The notes beneath the pieces were generated by a model that worked only from the letters and a program-made list of their open reading frames with translations, was not told the origin of the DNA and did no database searches. From Dastarcus helophoroides (taxonomy: Eukaryota; Arthropoda; Insecta; Coleoptera; Bothrideridae), in NCBI GenBank assembly GCA_028583605.1, contig CM053332.1, positions 1,721,793 through 1,785,792 of the forward strand: DNA of 64,000 bases, given 5' to 3'. Shown one piece after another: positions 24,916 through 38,708 of the stretch. The translations under genes and the position numbers were made by a program. How positions within the stretch are numbered: the first letter of the stretch is position 1; each line of letters begins with the position of its first letter.

Positions 24916-25245
24916 ATACAAATTAACTTTCAAATTATCTTTTTTTCAGTTTTTAAGTTTTTGGTAAACACAACTTGAATTATTTGTAATTATTATTAAT
25001 TAAATAAATAGTTTAAATTATTAACATTTAAACAAATGGTTAACATTTGTAAAAAATAATTGAAACTGATCAGATAGTAAAGTGGGTGCCCGAGAAATTG
25101 ATAATTATAAATTTGTATTTTATAGGATGGTTTACATGAAAACTTTCGGAAGTCTGAAGAACCAATAAAATGAAATGTTGTACACTAACGTACATTTATA
25201 GGAGGCACATTTTGAAATTATATTTCTTTTTATTACACTGATCTT

Positions 25246-26022
25246 ATAGAGAGTGTTAATATAAACTTGGATATTTTTAAATACAGCACCCTATATATTT
25301 TTGCATATTTAAATAGCCCCATTAAAATGCAGCAAAATAATATAGGGTTTATGGGGGTTTTGGAAGGTTATTTTCCTAGTAGAGACTCCTAAATCCGAAG
25401 ACAGGATTCCGATGCAGCCATGTGTAAACACTCTGTATGACGTAATATTACCCAATATGCGACATAAGCAATCATTGATAGTTCTAAGTTTTCATAAACT
25501 ATAAGAATGTTGTCGTATTTTCTTTAGGTATACAGAGTGATCCAGGTTTGCAAATCTAATAATTACTAAAAAATTTTAAATGAAAAGTTCATTTGCATAA
25601 AAACTATCAAATGTAGCCCCATATAATGTTGTATTGTTGGAAAGCTAATTTCATCTTATTTTCATATTAGGTAATAAAAATAGGCCATTCCATTTAAAGT
25701 TTTTAGTAATTTTGGGATTTGTAAACCTCGATCACTCTGTATAAGTAAGAAACATAAGACAACATGTTTATGGTTTATGGAAACTACAAGACTGTTGCTT
25801 CTGTTACAAATAAGTCAATACTACATCATACTGAGTATTTACAAATGACAGCGTCAGAGTTCTGTCTCCGTATTTATAGTTCTCTATTAGGAAAACGACC
25901 CATCAAAACCTCCATAAACCCTTCACTATTTTGCTGCATTTTGATAGACCTATCCAAATAAGTAAAAATATACAGAATGTTCTATTAAAAAAAAGAGTAA
26001 GTTTATTTCAACACTCTGTATA
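25246..26022. mobile_element. Foldback element, nearly complete 0.78-kb palindrome
   Basis: 25246-25630 is the degenerate reverse complement of 25640-26022. Shared blocks include AAAATGCAGCAAAATA, GGGTTTATGG, TTTTCCTA and TACAGAGTGATC near the centre. Ends resemble TACAGAGTGTT. There is almost no unpaired spacer and no coding capacity. Confidence 0.75.
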
Positions 26023-26164
26023 TGATTGGTACAATAGAATGAAAATTATTTTAAAATGTGCTGTTTATAGATGTACGCCTCTGAAAAAATTTCATTTTGA
26101 TGTCTTTTCGGACCTAGGAGCTATTCACCGTCCACGCACTAATGGCGGGCCCTTGTATAAGAAA

Positions 26165-27140
26165 TGTTAAAAATAACGATCCATGTAGCTTGCACCTTAT
26201 TCCAACTTTTGTTATTAAGGACTGTGCAAATATTTTAGCTAGACCACTAACCTCCATATTTAATTGAAGCCTAAATTTTGCAGGCTTTCCCAAGCAATGG
26301 AAGAAATCCAAGGTCTGTCCTGCACAAGTCGAAAATTATAGACCAATTTCAATAATATCTGTTTTAACGCAAATCTTCGAAAGCATTGTATATGATCGGC
26401 CCTTTTTTCCCTAAAAACCCAAATAACTAAGAATAGACATGGCTTTGTACCCGGAAGATTGACCACATTAAAGCTGACATGTGTGACTCAATTTTTACCG
26501 GAAGACCTAGACTAACAGAAGCAAGTCGATGTTATCTATACCGACATCAGTAAAGCATTTGAACGAATTTCGCATAGTATATTATTATTTAAGCTGCGCG
26601 AAATGGGCATTTGTGGAAAATTATTTTTTTTGGCTTGCTTTCCATATAAATGACCGCCGCTTATATGTGGTTGTCAATGTGTACAAATTCGAAGTCTACA
26701 TTACATTCGGAGATCGGAACTGTCACAAGGCTCGAATTTCAGGCCGTTGCTGTTATTGGTTTATATTAAACACATTGCTGTTGATCTAAAATACTCGAAA
26801 TGCTTTGTACATGCTGATGATCTAAAATTATATAGAACAGTAGAATGCATTCAAGACGCAGAATATTTGCAGCAAGAACTAAACGCCTTGCATAAGTGGA
26901 GTGTGAAGAATGCAATAACCTTCAATATTCGCAAATTTAGCATTGTGACTTATTCATTACGCAGAGCAATAATTGGATTTCAGTACAGGATTACATATGA
27001 AGAACTAACCAAACATCAAGCAATTAGAGACTTAGGAGTGATGTTTGATGACCACCTCTCTTTCAAGAAACATTTAATAAGTTCGTAAATGCAGCTCTTA
27101 AGGCAGCGCACAGTTGGTCGAAATTAATAATTTTTGGCCA
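26165..27140 (+). pseudogene. Degraded non-LTR reverse transcriptase (Jockey/CR1-like)
   Basis: RT motifs are recognisable in order across several frames: VIKDCANILARPLTSIFN (about 26210-26265), FPKQWKKSKVCP then ENYRPISIISVLT (26285-26370), HGFVPGRLT (about 26440), VIYTDISKAFERISHS (about 26528-26576), SQGSNFRPLLLLVYI (about 26720-26765), the catalytic core FVHADDLKLY (about 26800-26835), WSVKNAITFNIRKF, and DLGVMFDDHLSFKKH (27030-27075). Multiple stops and shifts are present, and both ends are truncated. The ADD core and DLGV.FD motif are typical of apurinic-endonuclease-type elements of insects. Confidence 0.82.
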
Positions 27141-27508
27141 AAACTTTGAAAATTAAAAAACTTACTTAATAATAGTCGGTCATTACTGAAAAACTATTGA
27201 AAAACTTATCACCAAGAAATTAGGGTGAGTATTAGGAGTTAAAATTCTAACTAATTTAAAAAAATAATTCAGGGATAGTTTTATCTAAAAGTATTACCAA
27301 ATTAGTAAAACAATTATTTTTTTCCAAACATAGAGTGTAGTACGGGGTCCGAAATCATATGAGTCAAATTGAATCGGTCGTTAACTCCCAAGTGGGAACT
27401 TATCTCATCTGCATCATTCTGTTTAAACCGTTACGGCAAAACAAGAACAAAGCGCAGCTAGGCGCAGTCAAAAATTATGGAACATCGAAGTCCATACTTC
27501 ACTCAATA

Positions 27509-28844
27509 TACAGGGTGGACCATAGGTAATGGTACATAGAGCAAGAGAAGATTTTTCTTATAAAAATAACGTGATTTAGCCACATTTACCTTTTACCAAA
27601 AGTTGATATTAACAGAGGTACAGGGTGTCAAAGTTGAAAGAAAAATTGCGATTTTTTCCCATAACTGATGAACACATTGCGCTATAGACAAGAAATTTGG
27701 CATAGGGAGGTTTCTTTGGTCAAGAAATGCTAATTTGCTAACAGATTGCCAGTAACTCATAGGGGGCGCTACCTGCGCTACCTTGTATTATTTTAAAGCA
27801 TTATAACTTTTTTGTCCCTTCATCTACACTTATTTTAAATGGATATTTTTATTTACCTACATTTTCTACGTAAAAAAGGTATACTTTCCAAATGTTGATA
27901 CAAGCAACGGTTTTTAAGATATTTGCCTTCAAAGTTTGCCGTACGTTCATTTTAAGTTATGTAAATATGAATTTTTCGCAGTGTATTTCAAAATAAAAGT
28001 AATAAAACTAACTCTAAAATAGTTTATGTCAAATAATAATCTACTGACATTATTATTACACATATTTTTTAAATTTCTATAGCAAATTTAAATAAAATAT
28101 CAAAACAAAATTTATTTTCAAAAATAAATATGTGGTAAATTAACTTTTTCATGTAAAAGGATTGAAAAAACTTAAAAATCTGGCTGTCCTTTATTGAAAT
28201 TCATCTCCAAATATCTGATTTGACCACCCAGACTATTAAAATTTTCTTGTGCGGACTCAGAGATCATATCTCACACCTCATGTTAGAAAATAAACTACGT
28301 CTTAATTTTTTGGATTTTCTTTATTGGGATTTTTAAAATTTAGGTAATAATGTTATCAGCAGAGTAATATTTGACATAAATAACTTTTAAAGCTGTCTTA
28401 TGATTTTTTTTTTCAAGCCTACTTCGAAAATTTAACATCTTAGTAATTTAAAACCAAGGCACGTCAAGCTTTAAAGGCAAATATCCTGGAAACGATTGCT
28501 CGTATAAGTATACTTTTTTTACGTAAAAAATATGGGGAAATAAAATAATCCATTTAAAATTATTATACGTGGGTGCACAAAAAGCTATGATGATTTAGAA
28601 TTATGCAGGATAGCGCAGGTATTAGAGTTTATCGACTTAAGAAACCCCCTTGTGCCAAATTTCGTGCCTATATTACAATTCATTTCATAATTATACGAAA
28701 AAATCAATTTTTTTTTCAACTTTGACACCCTGTATCTCTGTTAATATCAACTTTTGGTATAAGGTAAATGTAGCTCAATCACATTATTTTTATTCGAAAA
28801 ATCCACCATTGCTTTGTATACCATTACTTATGGTCCACCCTGTA
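27509..28844. mobile_element. 1.3-kb foldback element with TACAGGGTGG termini
   Basis: Left end TACAGGGTGGACCATAGGTA; right end reverse-complemented TACAGGGTGGACCATAAGTA. The arms remain alignable for about 600 bp each, for example AAATTTGGCAYARGGRGGTTTCTT, TACCTGCGCTAYCCTG and TTTACGTAAAAAARGTATACTT. A second TACAGGGTGTCAAAGTTGAA motif sits about 100 bp inside each arm, so the arms may themselves be composite. No transposase. A TA dinucleotide flanks or begins each end. Confidence 0.8.
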
Positions 28845-29296
28845 TAAAAAAATACGACAAGGCTATAGTTTGTTAAAGTAAATGTGATACAAACAAAATT
28901 ATTAATTTTACTAATTTTACCGCAAGAATGTCTGATACATTTTATCTGATGACAAACTTTAAGGTATAAGCCGCCTGTTTTTTTTTTTTAATGAAATATT
29001 GATCTTCAATGGGACACTTAATTTGTTGCATATTGAGATATAGCTGATATTTCAAATTATCAAATTATATGGCAATCGCAAATATACTAAAACCTCACTG
29101 TGCAACTATTTAATTAAACACCTCTTCCTTCTAAGGGCTGCAGCGTGAAATGGGAATATATATGGGAATTTTAATCAATTGTTCCTTTAAAAATGATCTT
29201 TATTCTTGTTAATTAACCGATCATTAAGCTATTTTTCTTAAGTCGAAAAAATTCAGTTCTTAGTTTTGGCCAGAAATTACTCAAATTGACCCACTG

Positions 29297-29833
29297 TGCG
29301 ACGGTCTGGTACTCTTAAAACGTCGAAGTTCTTTGATTACCATTTTACAAGATGCGTCAATACTAACCCTTATAATTTATTGAAAATTGTTAATAATATT
29401 TAGAAATGTTGGGGAATTCGGGCTTTGGAAGCAGATTTTTGATTTTTTCTTATTATTTCCACAAAAGGGTGTAATATTTGTTTCTTTTTTGCCTATTTTC
29501 AGTAGCTAATATCTCTAAAATTAGGCATAATATAAAAAAAGTACTTTAAAAGCGCTAATTTGACATGCTTGCTTTATAAGTTCTCCAAATTTGAAAGCAA
29601 AATGTTAAAAAATAAAGGCACCATTTGTAAAATGGGAGAGCGGTGTTTGGCATAAAAATTGCTCTTATATTTTGGTTGCCCTCACTCACGTCAGGCAGGG
29701 CACGGAGACGGACAAGCAAAATTTTTGCCCCTTTCCCAATAGGTCATCAACGAACGAAGTACGTTCGACTTCCAGGCTCATATTTCTTTATCTAAGAACG
29801 GTGGATATGGATGTATCGTAATAATAATAAACA
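29297..29833 (+). repeat. Dispersed repeat ending in (TAA)n, copy 1
   Basis: About 535 bp homologous to the reverse complement of 62195-62755. Conserved blocks include GGTCTGGTACTC, GTTGGGGAATTCGGGCT, ATAAGTTCTCCAAATTTGAAA, AAAATGGGAGAGC and CGAACGAAGTACGTTCG (a perfect short hairpin). Both copies end at a (TAA)n run followed by AACA. It could be the 3' end of a retroposon or a SINE-like family. No coding frame is preserved. Confidence 0.68.
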
Positions 29834-29999
29834 ATAGTAAAACCGTTCGTTCTACCAGAGTTTGAGAGTAAAATGAATTGTTTGTTATTTGTAGCTTACA
29901 ATTATTTACTGAATATTTAGTGTTTTTTGTTTTGATATGTTTACAAGAATTTTTTTCTCTCCTAATTAACATTTTTATATTACTCTTTGGAAAAATATA

Positions 30000-32900
30000 A
30001 ATTGTTTAGGTACATAAATACTATGACAGATTTAAGCAAAAAAAAGAAAAATTAATTTTAAATCATTCAAATTATAAATTTTATATTCTATTAGCATCAG
30101 TTGTACTCGGAAATCGACCAATTATATCTGTAAAGAACGAAATTGTTTTTCACCCCTTTAGTTAATAGTATTTATATGCAGATATTTAGTTCTTACCTTG
30201 ACGATATGAGAAAATGCTTTAGAATATGAAAATTTTGGCTTTTTTTCCGAAATTCCAAAAATTTTGACATCTTGAAATTTTGAACTGGTTTTGAAAATTA
30301 TAAATTTTTTTGACGAATATAATTTTTATGATAATTTCGACTTTTCCTTATTAAGTTTTGAAAATTTTGACCCCCCACTAAATATTTCCACTTTTCTTGA
30401 GAATTCCTATTTTCTGATACATAGTTTCAAATTTTTTTTTTAATATTTATTCTTTCTTGAAAAATTTAACATTTTAGATTTTTACTTTTTTAATGATTTT
30501 GACTTGGATATTTTAAAGTTTCAACTTATTTCAAATTCTCATTTAAAAACAATCAAAATTTTGACTTAATTAGAATTAATTAATTAATTTTCGCTTTTTC
30601 TAAAATTTTGTCATTTTTTGAATTTCCTAATTTTTCAAAATTTTAACTTTTTCAGGATGTTTTTATTTTCTTATAGATTTTGACCTTCTTTGAAAAATTC
30701 CGCTTTTTTTGACAATTTCGACATTTTAAAAAAGTAAACAAATGTGTAATTCGAACCAGGTCACATTTTCGAAAATTGTTAGCAAAAAAGTCAAAATTAT
30801 TGGTAAACCGAAGTTTAAAAAAATGGCAACATTTTAAAAGGCACGAATTAAAAGAAAGAAGGTGAAAATTTGGTGGAAATTTAGAAAAAAAGTTGTCTCA
30901 AAGTTAAATTTTTCGAAAAAATCTTAAATTTTCAGAGTAAAGTTGAAGTGCCAACAAAGAAAAATTTTCAGGGTAACTTTGTAATTTCAAGAAAAGAGTG
31001 TGCTTCCGTATCTTTGCAGAAAAGTATATGTTAATTTAAAAGGAATTAACAGGAAACAAAAAGGGTAAAAGAAAGCATTTTTAAGTCACCTATTTCTAAC
31101 TATGTACTTTACCTACTTCGAGTACTGAAAGAAGGAATACGTATCAAAGGATTTTTTAATAAGTATGCAAATTTTGAATTTAAAGTTTAAACTATCCCAA
31201 TTTTCCTACAGATTTTAAAATTTCATGGAAAGCGTCGAGAAGAACCTCGAATATTTCAATTTAAAATCATGGTTTTGTGACTAAAATGGAGACTCGAGAA
31301 TTTCTTTACATCTGTTGCTATTTTCCAAAAATTTTAGTTCAAATATAAAATCGATTTTTTTTTCATATTTTAAGGTGAACACAATTCAAAGCGAGCAGTT
31401 AGAACTTTTTAAAAATGTTGGCTATTTCCTCAAAATTTTCAATTTAAATTTGAAAGTGTTTTTTTTATTTGGAATTGCATTTCTAGGAAGAAAAATTATA
31501 TTTTCAGCCTGAAGAATTTACGAGTTTCAGATCTAAAAAAATTCGAAAGCACAAATTTCGAGTAAAAGTAAAAAATTATATTAAATTATTCTTTGCTTTT
31601 TATTCCTTGCATTACCCGTTGTAACGTGATTTCCATAGAAATTTTGAGACTTTCTTTAATAGCTTTAAGAATTAACTTTTAAAAAACCCTTTCTTAACGG
31701 ATGCTTACGTCCTATAAAGAACCTCTAAGTGAAATTTCAAGTTTGTAACTTTAATAATTTAAGAGATAAGTAATAATTTCTTAAAATTTTTAATTTAAAT
31801 CTGAAATTGTTTTTTTTTTTATTTGAAATTGCAATTCTAGGAAGAAAATTTAAATTTTCAGCCTTTACTTTCCAGTGAAAACGAAAACAGCAAAAGAAAA
31901 ACTTATATTTTAAATCTTAAAATAAACTAACATTTCAGGTAAAAAAGTCGAACTTTAAAAAAAATATTTATTTGAAAAAAATTCATGCCACGCCTTTTTT
32001 AATGTAAAAATCTCGTGGAAAATTTTTAAATTTCTGGCACAATTTTGTTCAAAGTTTTTTCGAGAATTTTAACTAAAATCTCAAATTCTGGATTCTAAAT
32101 TCGAGTTTAAGAAAATATGGATTCTAAATTCGAATTTAAGAGAATAAATAAATAAATCAATAAAAATAAAAATGCATAAAAATTGACATCTGTAAAATGG
32201 AAATGTTATAAATCTTGTAATTTCGAATTTTTTTCTAGAAATTCTATTTAAAAGTCTAAGTTGTAAGAAAATAATTTGAAATCTCCAATTTAAACTTTTT
32301 GATTTTTTTTTAATTTATTTAAAGATATATTTATTTAGGTTTAGAATTTTCACTTGTTTCTCGAAATTTTGTTTTTAAAAGTCGATATTTTAACAAACAC
32401 TTTAAATAACATCAAATTTTAACATTTTAGCCGAAGTTTAAAACTTTTTCTCAAATTTTCGACTTCATAATCTCGATATTTTGAACTTGTTTCTTGGAAT
32501 TTCAATTTTAGTCTCAAAGTTTGTCTTTATTCTCAATATTTCTTTTCTAAAATCGAAATTAAAAAATGGTTCTTTTTTTTCAAAAATTTAAAAAGTTTCT
32601 AAAAAAAATTCTGATTTTTTTAGAAATTTTGACTATCTTTTCTAAACTTTAATTTGTAATTTTAAACTCGAAATTTTCACTTCTTTCACAAAATTTTGGA
32701 CTTGAAGTTGAATAGTCGAATAGGTCCTAAAATATTAAAGTTCTTTATTGAAATTTAGATATAAATAACTAAATTTTAATTGTAATGCCTATAATTAAGG
32801 AAAAAATAGTAATTACAAGTTAATCTGTACAAGTTCAAGCTGTAGATTTGGAAAAAGTTTTCAATTTAAAAAATGTGACAGTTTTTGAATTATAACATAA

Positions 32901-33440
32901 GTCTTGATATTTCACCTTTTTCCAATAATCCCCAAAATTAAATCGTAAGCTTTCACTTTATTCTTGAATTCGAAATTTGGATAAAATAGAAATTAGTAGA
33001 TACAAGGTCAAGAATGCTCAAAAAAATTTCTCTGAATTAAGAAAATGGGTCGATATAGAAAAAAAAATGGGCAATTAAGACTAAATTTTACAAATAGAAG
33101 AAGAAAGGCCCTTTCAGGAAAATAAAAAAAAAAATAAAAGTTAAATGCGTAAATACAAAATTAAAAAAAAACGAAATTTTGGGATATAATCGATATTTAT
33201 GAGTTACATCATACTAGGATAATCTACCGCATGGCCCCTAAGTCGAATTCGAAGTCAAATTTCAATAAATAAATTGAAATTTCCGAAGAAAATTATTTTC
33301 GGGAAAATTTCGTTATTTTTTGGTAAAATTTCAACAATCCAAATATCAAAAAAAAGTTGACATTTTCAAAAAATATTTGTCAATTGTGTTTTAGTTGTTT
33401 ACCAAAACGTAAAAAAAATACTAATTTAAGGAACAGGTCA
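30000..33440. repeat. Quasi-repetitive AT-rich domain 2
   Basis: The texture matches 18950-22040. The T-rich strand dominates to about 30720 (TTTTGACTTTTT words), then A-rich stretches (GAAAAAAGTCGAAATTT-like words), then mixed. No gene or recognisable transposon protein is seen. Confidence 0.6.
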
Positions 33441-33792
33441 AAATCTCTACTTACAAGTTTACAAGCAAATATGAATACTATACCAACGGCTATCAGCAAC
33501 ATGCATACTTCCTAGAGGTATTCAAATGGATCGGGTTACACAATATCGTATATCAGTAAAGTGACCGACATGAATGATTGCGAATTCGAACAACTTAAAT
33601 CGAACTTCTTACTCAATTTCTCTCCGAAACCCCTTCCGTCTCTCTTCTCCTAACCACCCTTAACAAGGCATTTAAATCCGAGAGCCAAATAGTACTTAGC
33701 GATTTATCAGACACTCCCCTTAAATCATAGGGTCTTGTTATCTGAAACTAGAGTTTGGTAATGCTGATGCCATCAAAACACTTTATTAAGTA

Positions 33793-34405
33793 AGCCACTG
33801 TACGTTCTAAATTAGAGTACGTCTCAGTCATTTGACATCCACACCAGGTTTACTTGACTACCAATATCGAAAACGTACAAAGAAGATTTTGAAATTTTTG
33901 CATCTTAAGAAATTCTACAATTATCCTCCTCAGCATATAGATCAAGCAGAACTTGCAGCATTATTCGACTTCCAGTCACTTCAAGATAGAAGACGTGCAA
34001 GTCTGGCAGGGTTTATCCATCAACTTGTCAATGGAACCATGGGCTATCCTCTGTTGCTACAAAAGTTATTTTTTAATGTGCCCAGACTCAACGCTAAAAA
34101 TTCTGTTACCTTCTACATACCCAACTTTACAAATAATATTTTTAAATACTCATCCATGAACAACATGTGTAAGTCTCTAACAGCATAGTAGAGAATAACT
34201 ATCACATGTATACAATTTGTAATTACGAATCATATTTTCTTTCGATACTATGTTGTTATTAGGTGCTCACCTATTTATTTTTTGGTTATATATTTGCTTT
34301 ACTTTTTTTAGACTTTAATTGTAAGTAGTAGTAATTGCCCTATAAATGGTAACCACTGTTGGGCAATTTAAAATTAAAAAAAATAAATCAAATAAATAAT
34401 CGATG
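33793..34405 (+). mobile_element. 3' end of a Jockey/CR1-like non-LTR retrotransposon
   Basis: The C-terminal post-RT region is readable as VRSKLEY, then after a frame change ILKFLHLKKFYNYPPQHID, LQDRRRASLAGFIHQLVNG and FNVPRLNAKNSVTFYIP, ending at a stop near 34186. This is the usual ...DRR...L.KL.NG...FNVP...FY.P pattern of insect Jockey-like elements. A 3' UTR with GCCCTATAAATGGT and GTTGGGCAA follows, ending in an AAATAAATC/AAATAAAT tail at about 34380-34405. 5'-truncated. Confidence 0.78.
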
Positions 34406-34782
34406 TCTCAAAAAAATTATTTTATGTACGTTGCGTTACGTAACCATGGGATCAAATGGTTTAAGAAAATCTCTTAACAGCATTTAATTTGTACTAGGTG
34501 ATAGGAATTTTCCATCAGGATATGTAGAATTGAAGTCTAAAATATAATATGCCTAAAGTGTTACTCCTGATAAGTTTATAATGAAAGTATGCCCTTTGAA
34601 TTTTATTGCCTTTATGTTGCCAGAAGTAATAAACAAGCTGATTCAAAATTTAATGCACAAATTTTAGGTGCATATTTCTGGAGTCACAATTAGAGTTTTT
34701 CTTTTTAAAAACACGTGTTCTAAAATGCACCCCATTTAAGCTACAGCCATCTTAAGTTACGCAAGAAAAATCGATGTCAAGT

Positions 34783-37290
34783 TGTGACAGTTACGGCTCT
34801 TTCACATGGAAAGTCGTAAGGCTTGCAGTCGCGAGCGCGAGCTTTTTCATCTCCTACCTTCCAGTCTTTCACACGGGGAGCTTTTCAGCTCGAGCGCTAA
34901 ACATTGCGTCCGTCGTTTATTGCAATTAATCAGACCCGGTTAATGTTAAAAATCCCTGTTCAGAACTTCGGAAAATTTCCTCCAATTATTACGTTATAGT
35001 GGTTTTTGTATGACTTGGCATTTTTGTACCAAAGGGAGGATCGGATCAGTGTTGTCATCTTTTGTATCGAAAAAATCGGAATAGTCTAACAATACCCAAA
35101 AATTTTTATTACAAAAAAATCAGTTGGCAATATTGCGCAAAATCTAGACACGCGAAATTTTGATCGGGACTGTCCCGTCCAAATCGTGACTGGTGAATCG
35201 GATACTGATTGAGTTATTAACAATTCTACATCAAAATCCATCTCGACTTAACGCTGGGGAGCGGGAGCCATGAGCGATTGTCGCTCTTCTCGTGTGAATG
35301 CTGTCACAAACCACTAACACTATAGACGCGTAACGGCTGTACAATGAACTTGGTCTAGATGACGTCATCAGAGTTTAGACTCCCAATTCGGAGATGGCGC
35401 TGAAGCCGAATTTAAATTTATAGATTTCTTTATTATCGACTAATTAAAGGCAGGACCAGCGGGAAATTTAAATTCAATTATTTAAAATGTGTTATCCATT
35501 TTTCTTGCAAACAATTTTTCGATCAAATGTGGACTATTTGAGCGAAGTATTTTTCACAACAAAAAATAGTACACATATTACAATAATTTTAAAATCTATT
35601 AATAGGGAATAATCATAAGTTATCAATAAAAAAATCATCCTTCCTCATAAGTATATTAAATATTTGTTATGTACATCAAAAACATAAGTAAAAATAGTAA
35701 TAAACAATAATAAACTCTATAACCCAATAAAAATAGGTATGCACAGTAAACTTCTTACACTTAGTTCAAAATTCTTATACAATGATATCATCTTATAAGA
35801 ACCTCAAAATGCTAAAGAAATCTGATGGTTATAAGCATAGTTCCTATTAAATAATAAATGCTAATCGACAAACCTACAACAAGTACTACTTACAAATTGC
35901 TTCCTTATTAAACTTATAAGCATGATATAATTGTAACAATACTCGATAAAAGGGCTTATTGAGAAGAATACCAATGATTCCATTGTGAATGTCATGAAAC
36001 TGAAACAAAGAAAACCTTTTAATTGTCAATCGAGATACTTTATTCATGAGAGCGAATAATAATCACAATGTATTCCCATTTAAAATTTTCTTTTCTATAA
36101 AATTGAAACTGCTTGCCGTTTTGTAGGGTCATTCACAGATTGCAATCTTTTGTCTCGACCATTAATAACCCTATTGATGTCTTGGCAGTATGTATGGATC
36201 AAGGGTCTAATATTAAGTTTTATAATATAACTAATAATAACGTAAACACAGAATAAAGGTAAAGTCAACAACATATTTAATTCTACGTGTTATTATTTTA
36301 GCTATATTAGGCAAATACGGTTTATTGCGAAGAACCCCCATGATTGCCTCGTAAATCTTCATGAAACATAGGGCAAACTTTTTTGTTGGATAACAAAGTC
36401 ATTTTACCCATACTCGACCATATTGCCATTTTGAAATAAGTTCACTATCTTCAAGAACTAGATTATCTGAGCATTGTCAGTGCAGTGTCACTAGTCGATG
36501 TACCAAAGACTCTTGACTAATTTTTCTAGAATTATGGGATATTGCACTATACATAAATTTCATCATCTAAAGCAGACAAACTCCGATCAAAAGAATATTT
36601 GAACACTTAAGATAGTTTTCTGCTAACCTAAAGGGGATGCAAAGGGTTGGATACTGCCTACAGACACCAGGATACTAAAATTCGACAATCTTCAATTATT
36701 TGTGAATATACTACTAGTTTTGCTTGATTTGGGGTGATGAGGTAATGATATGCTGTAATCACACTAGATGACCAATTTTTATAAAAAAAACTCACCTCAT
36801 GGTCATTGACCCCGTTCCTGAAACACATACATACATATTACATAAACAATTGAACCAATAATATATAGCATCAGGAAGCATTTTCAAAAAATTATAATCC
36901 ATGATGAAAATGATTGAAAACAAAACGTTCGCGTCGCCGCCATTAGTGTATTGAAATTTGTCATTTGTTATGATCGAAAACGCGGGAAATGCCAACGAAG
37001 ACAACCGGCTATAAGCGCTATCTTACGATAGGGAGTCTAACCCAAGCGCCGAAAACCAGCGAAAATCGTGCCATTTGGGTTACCGGTCTATATTGTTAGT
37101 GGTTTGTGAATGCTGTTATTCCTCCCTTTGCATTTCGAGCAAGAAACGTGACTCCCTTCCAAGCGGACGGCTTGAAATGCACGAGCCTTACCGGCTCTCT
37201 TCGCGCGCCCTAATGGCCCGTGCGTCCCATGTGAAAGCCCCATTGTATTCTTTGCATTTTAATCTTGAGTGCGAGCCTTAAGGCTCTGCG
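34783..37290. repeat. GC-richer composite palindromic region
   Basis: Several inverted relations are visible. GTTTAGACTCCC...AGATGGCGCTGAAGCCG (about 35370-35412) pairs with about 37005-37045. ACAAACCACTAACACTATAGAC (about 35313) pairs with about 37085-37108. Outer GGCTCTTTCACATGG (34796) resembles the reverse complement of 37225-37243. TTGTGACAG/CTGTCACAA brackets 34783-35313. This looks like nested DNA-transposon or MITE ends with a 1.6-kb AT-rich interior. No transposase is found. Short CpG-rich stretches stand out against the AT-rich surroundings. Confidence 0.5.
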
Positions 37291-38708
37291 GATCAAATAT
37301 TTTGAAAATCTGCAAGATTGATAACTTTACATAATTAACGTGTTAATAAAAAATCGGTTTTGAAAGGCAATTCTCTGTTCAACTGCCATATTAATAAGAT
37401 TAGGTAAAGGTATAATTAACAAATTATCTCCTTTCATGGTCATTCAAGGTTTGCAATAAAAAAATGTGTAATTGGGCAACTAAAAATTGATGCCAGTATA
37501 TTATTTATATTCGACATCTCTTTTGAGACGTTTTTCATCGTAGGGAGCCTCTAGTAGATAGACACATACATCTGATTGTAAGTCATCGCAACAACAGCAT
37601 TCAGTCCTTAAGGCTTTCCATACACTTCGCGATTTCTATCACACCAGTTCCTTACAATATTTTTCAAATAGCGATCTCACTCAGGAGAAAGAAAATTATT
37701 TTTAATGTTGTTGAAAATAAATGCTTGCAGCAGGTTCAGAAAATTAAATGTATGAAAAAGTAGTGTTAACGGAACAGGTGATTGATCTTTTTTTAATTAC
37801 AATAAATATATGAAATTACCAATTTAGCATTTACAAATTATTAATAATGTCAAGAGGTCAGCTGTAAAATTACTATTGAAAATGTCGTACATTCTATTTT
37901 TGTCCCCTATTAAATCAAATGTTTTATATGCGTCACTTACTACACAAACCGTCATTATAAGCAGACCTGTTAATAGTCACTGTTTTCAAGAATTGCTACA
38001 TCTAAGCAATGTTTTATGTAAACAATTTATTTAAGAATATGATGGACACTCAAACGTTGGTGCTCGCTGTGTAAAGGTTCTGATCTACAAAATCGGGAGG
38101 TAGGGAGGCAAGTGAAGAATACTTTCTCCCAGTATATCGCTTTCATTAACAATATGATTCTAAAAAATATAAGGTCTTAACAGTCTAAATATGTTTTGTA
38201 TATCAATGCGATCAATTAAAGTTTTTAAAGATTTAAAAGTAATAGAGGTATTTCCAAGTATGTCCCACTTGCATGTTAGCAAAGTTTAAACCGATGAAAA
38301 ATTCATTACCAACTTCAAATGTTTCTTTTAAAATATCAGGATTCAGATAAAAATCTGACACAAATTTTTACTTATAGAAAAAATTGTTTCCTGTATGGCT
38401 AAAACGGTTTTATGGCGGGTTAAAAATAAAAAGGATTTTCACTCGAAAGTCGTTCTGAAAACTAAACATATATTTTGTACATGAAAAACACAATCAAATT
38501 GATCTTTGCCAAAGGTCAAAACTGCTACTTTAAATAATTTTGTTCTTATCCCTACCAGAATTTAATTGTTTGGGAATTATACAAGATTTAGTTATCCATA
38601 TTTTCATTACTGTAAAACTGATTATTGACAATGCGTGACTGTCTTTTGATCTACATGTTTGTCATTAATACTATCGTAGAATATAAATAAAGTCAAATGT
38701 GTTTTCAG
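37291..38708. other. Sequence before laccase set B exons
   Basis: AT-rich, no gene motifs. It ends with GTGTTTTCAG, the acceptor for the exon at 38709. Confidence 0.5.
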
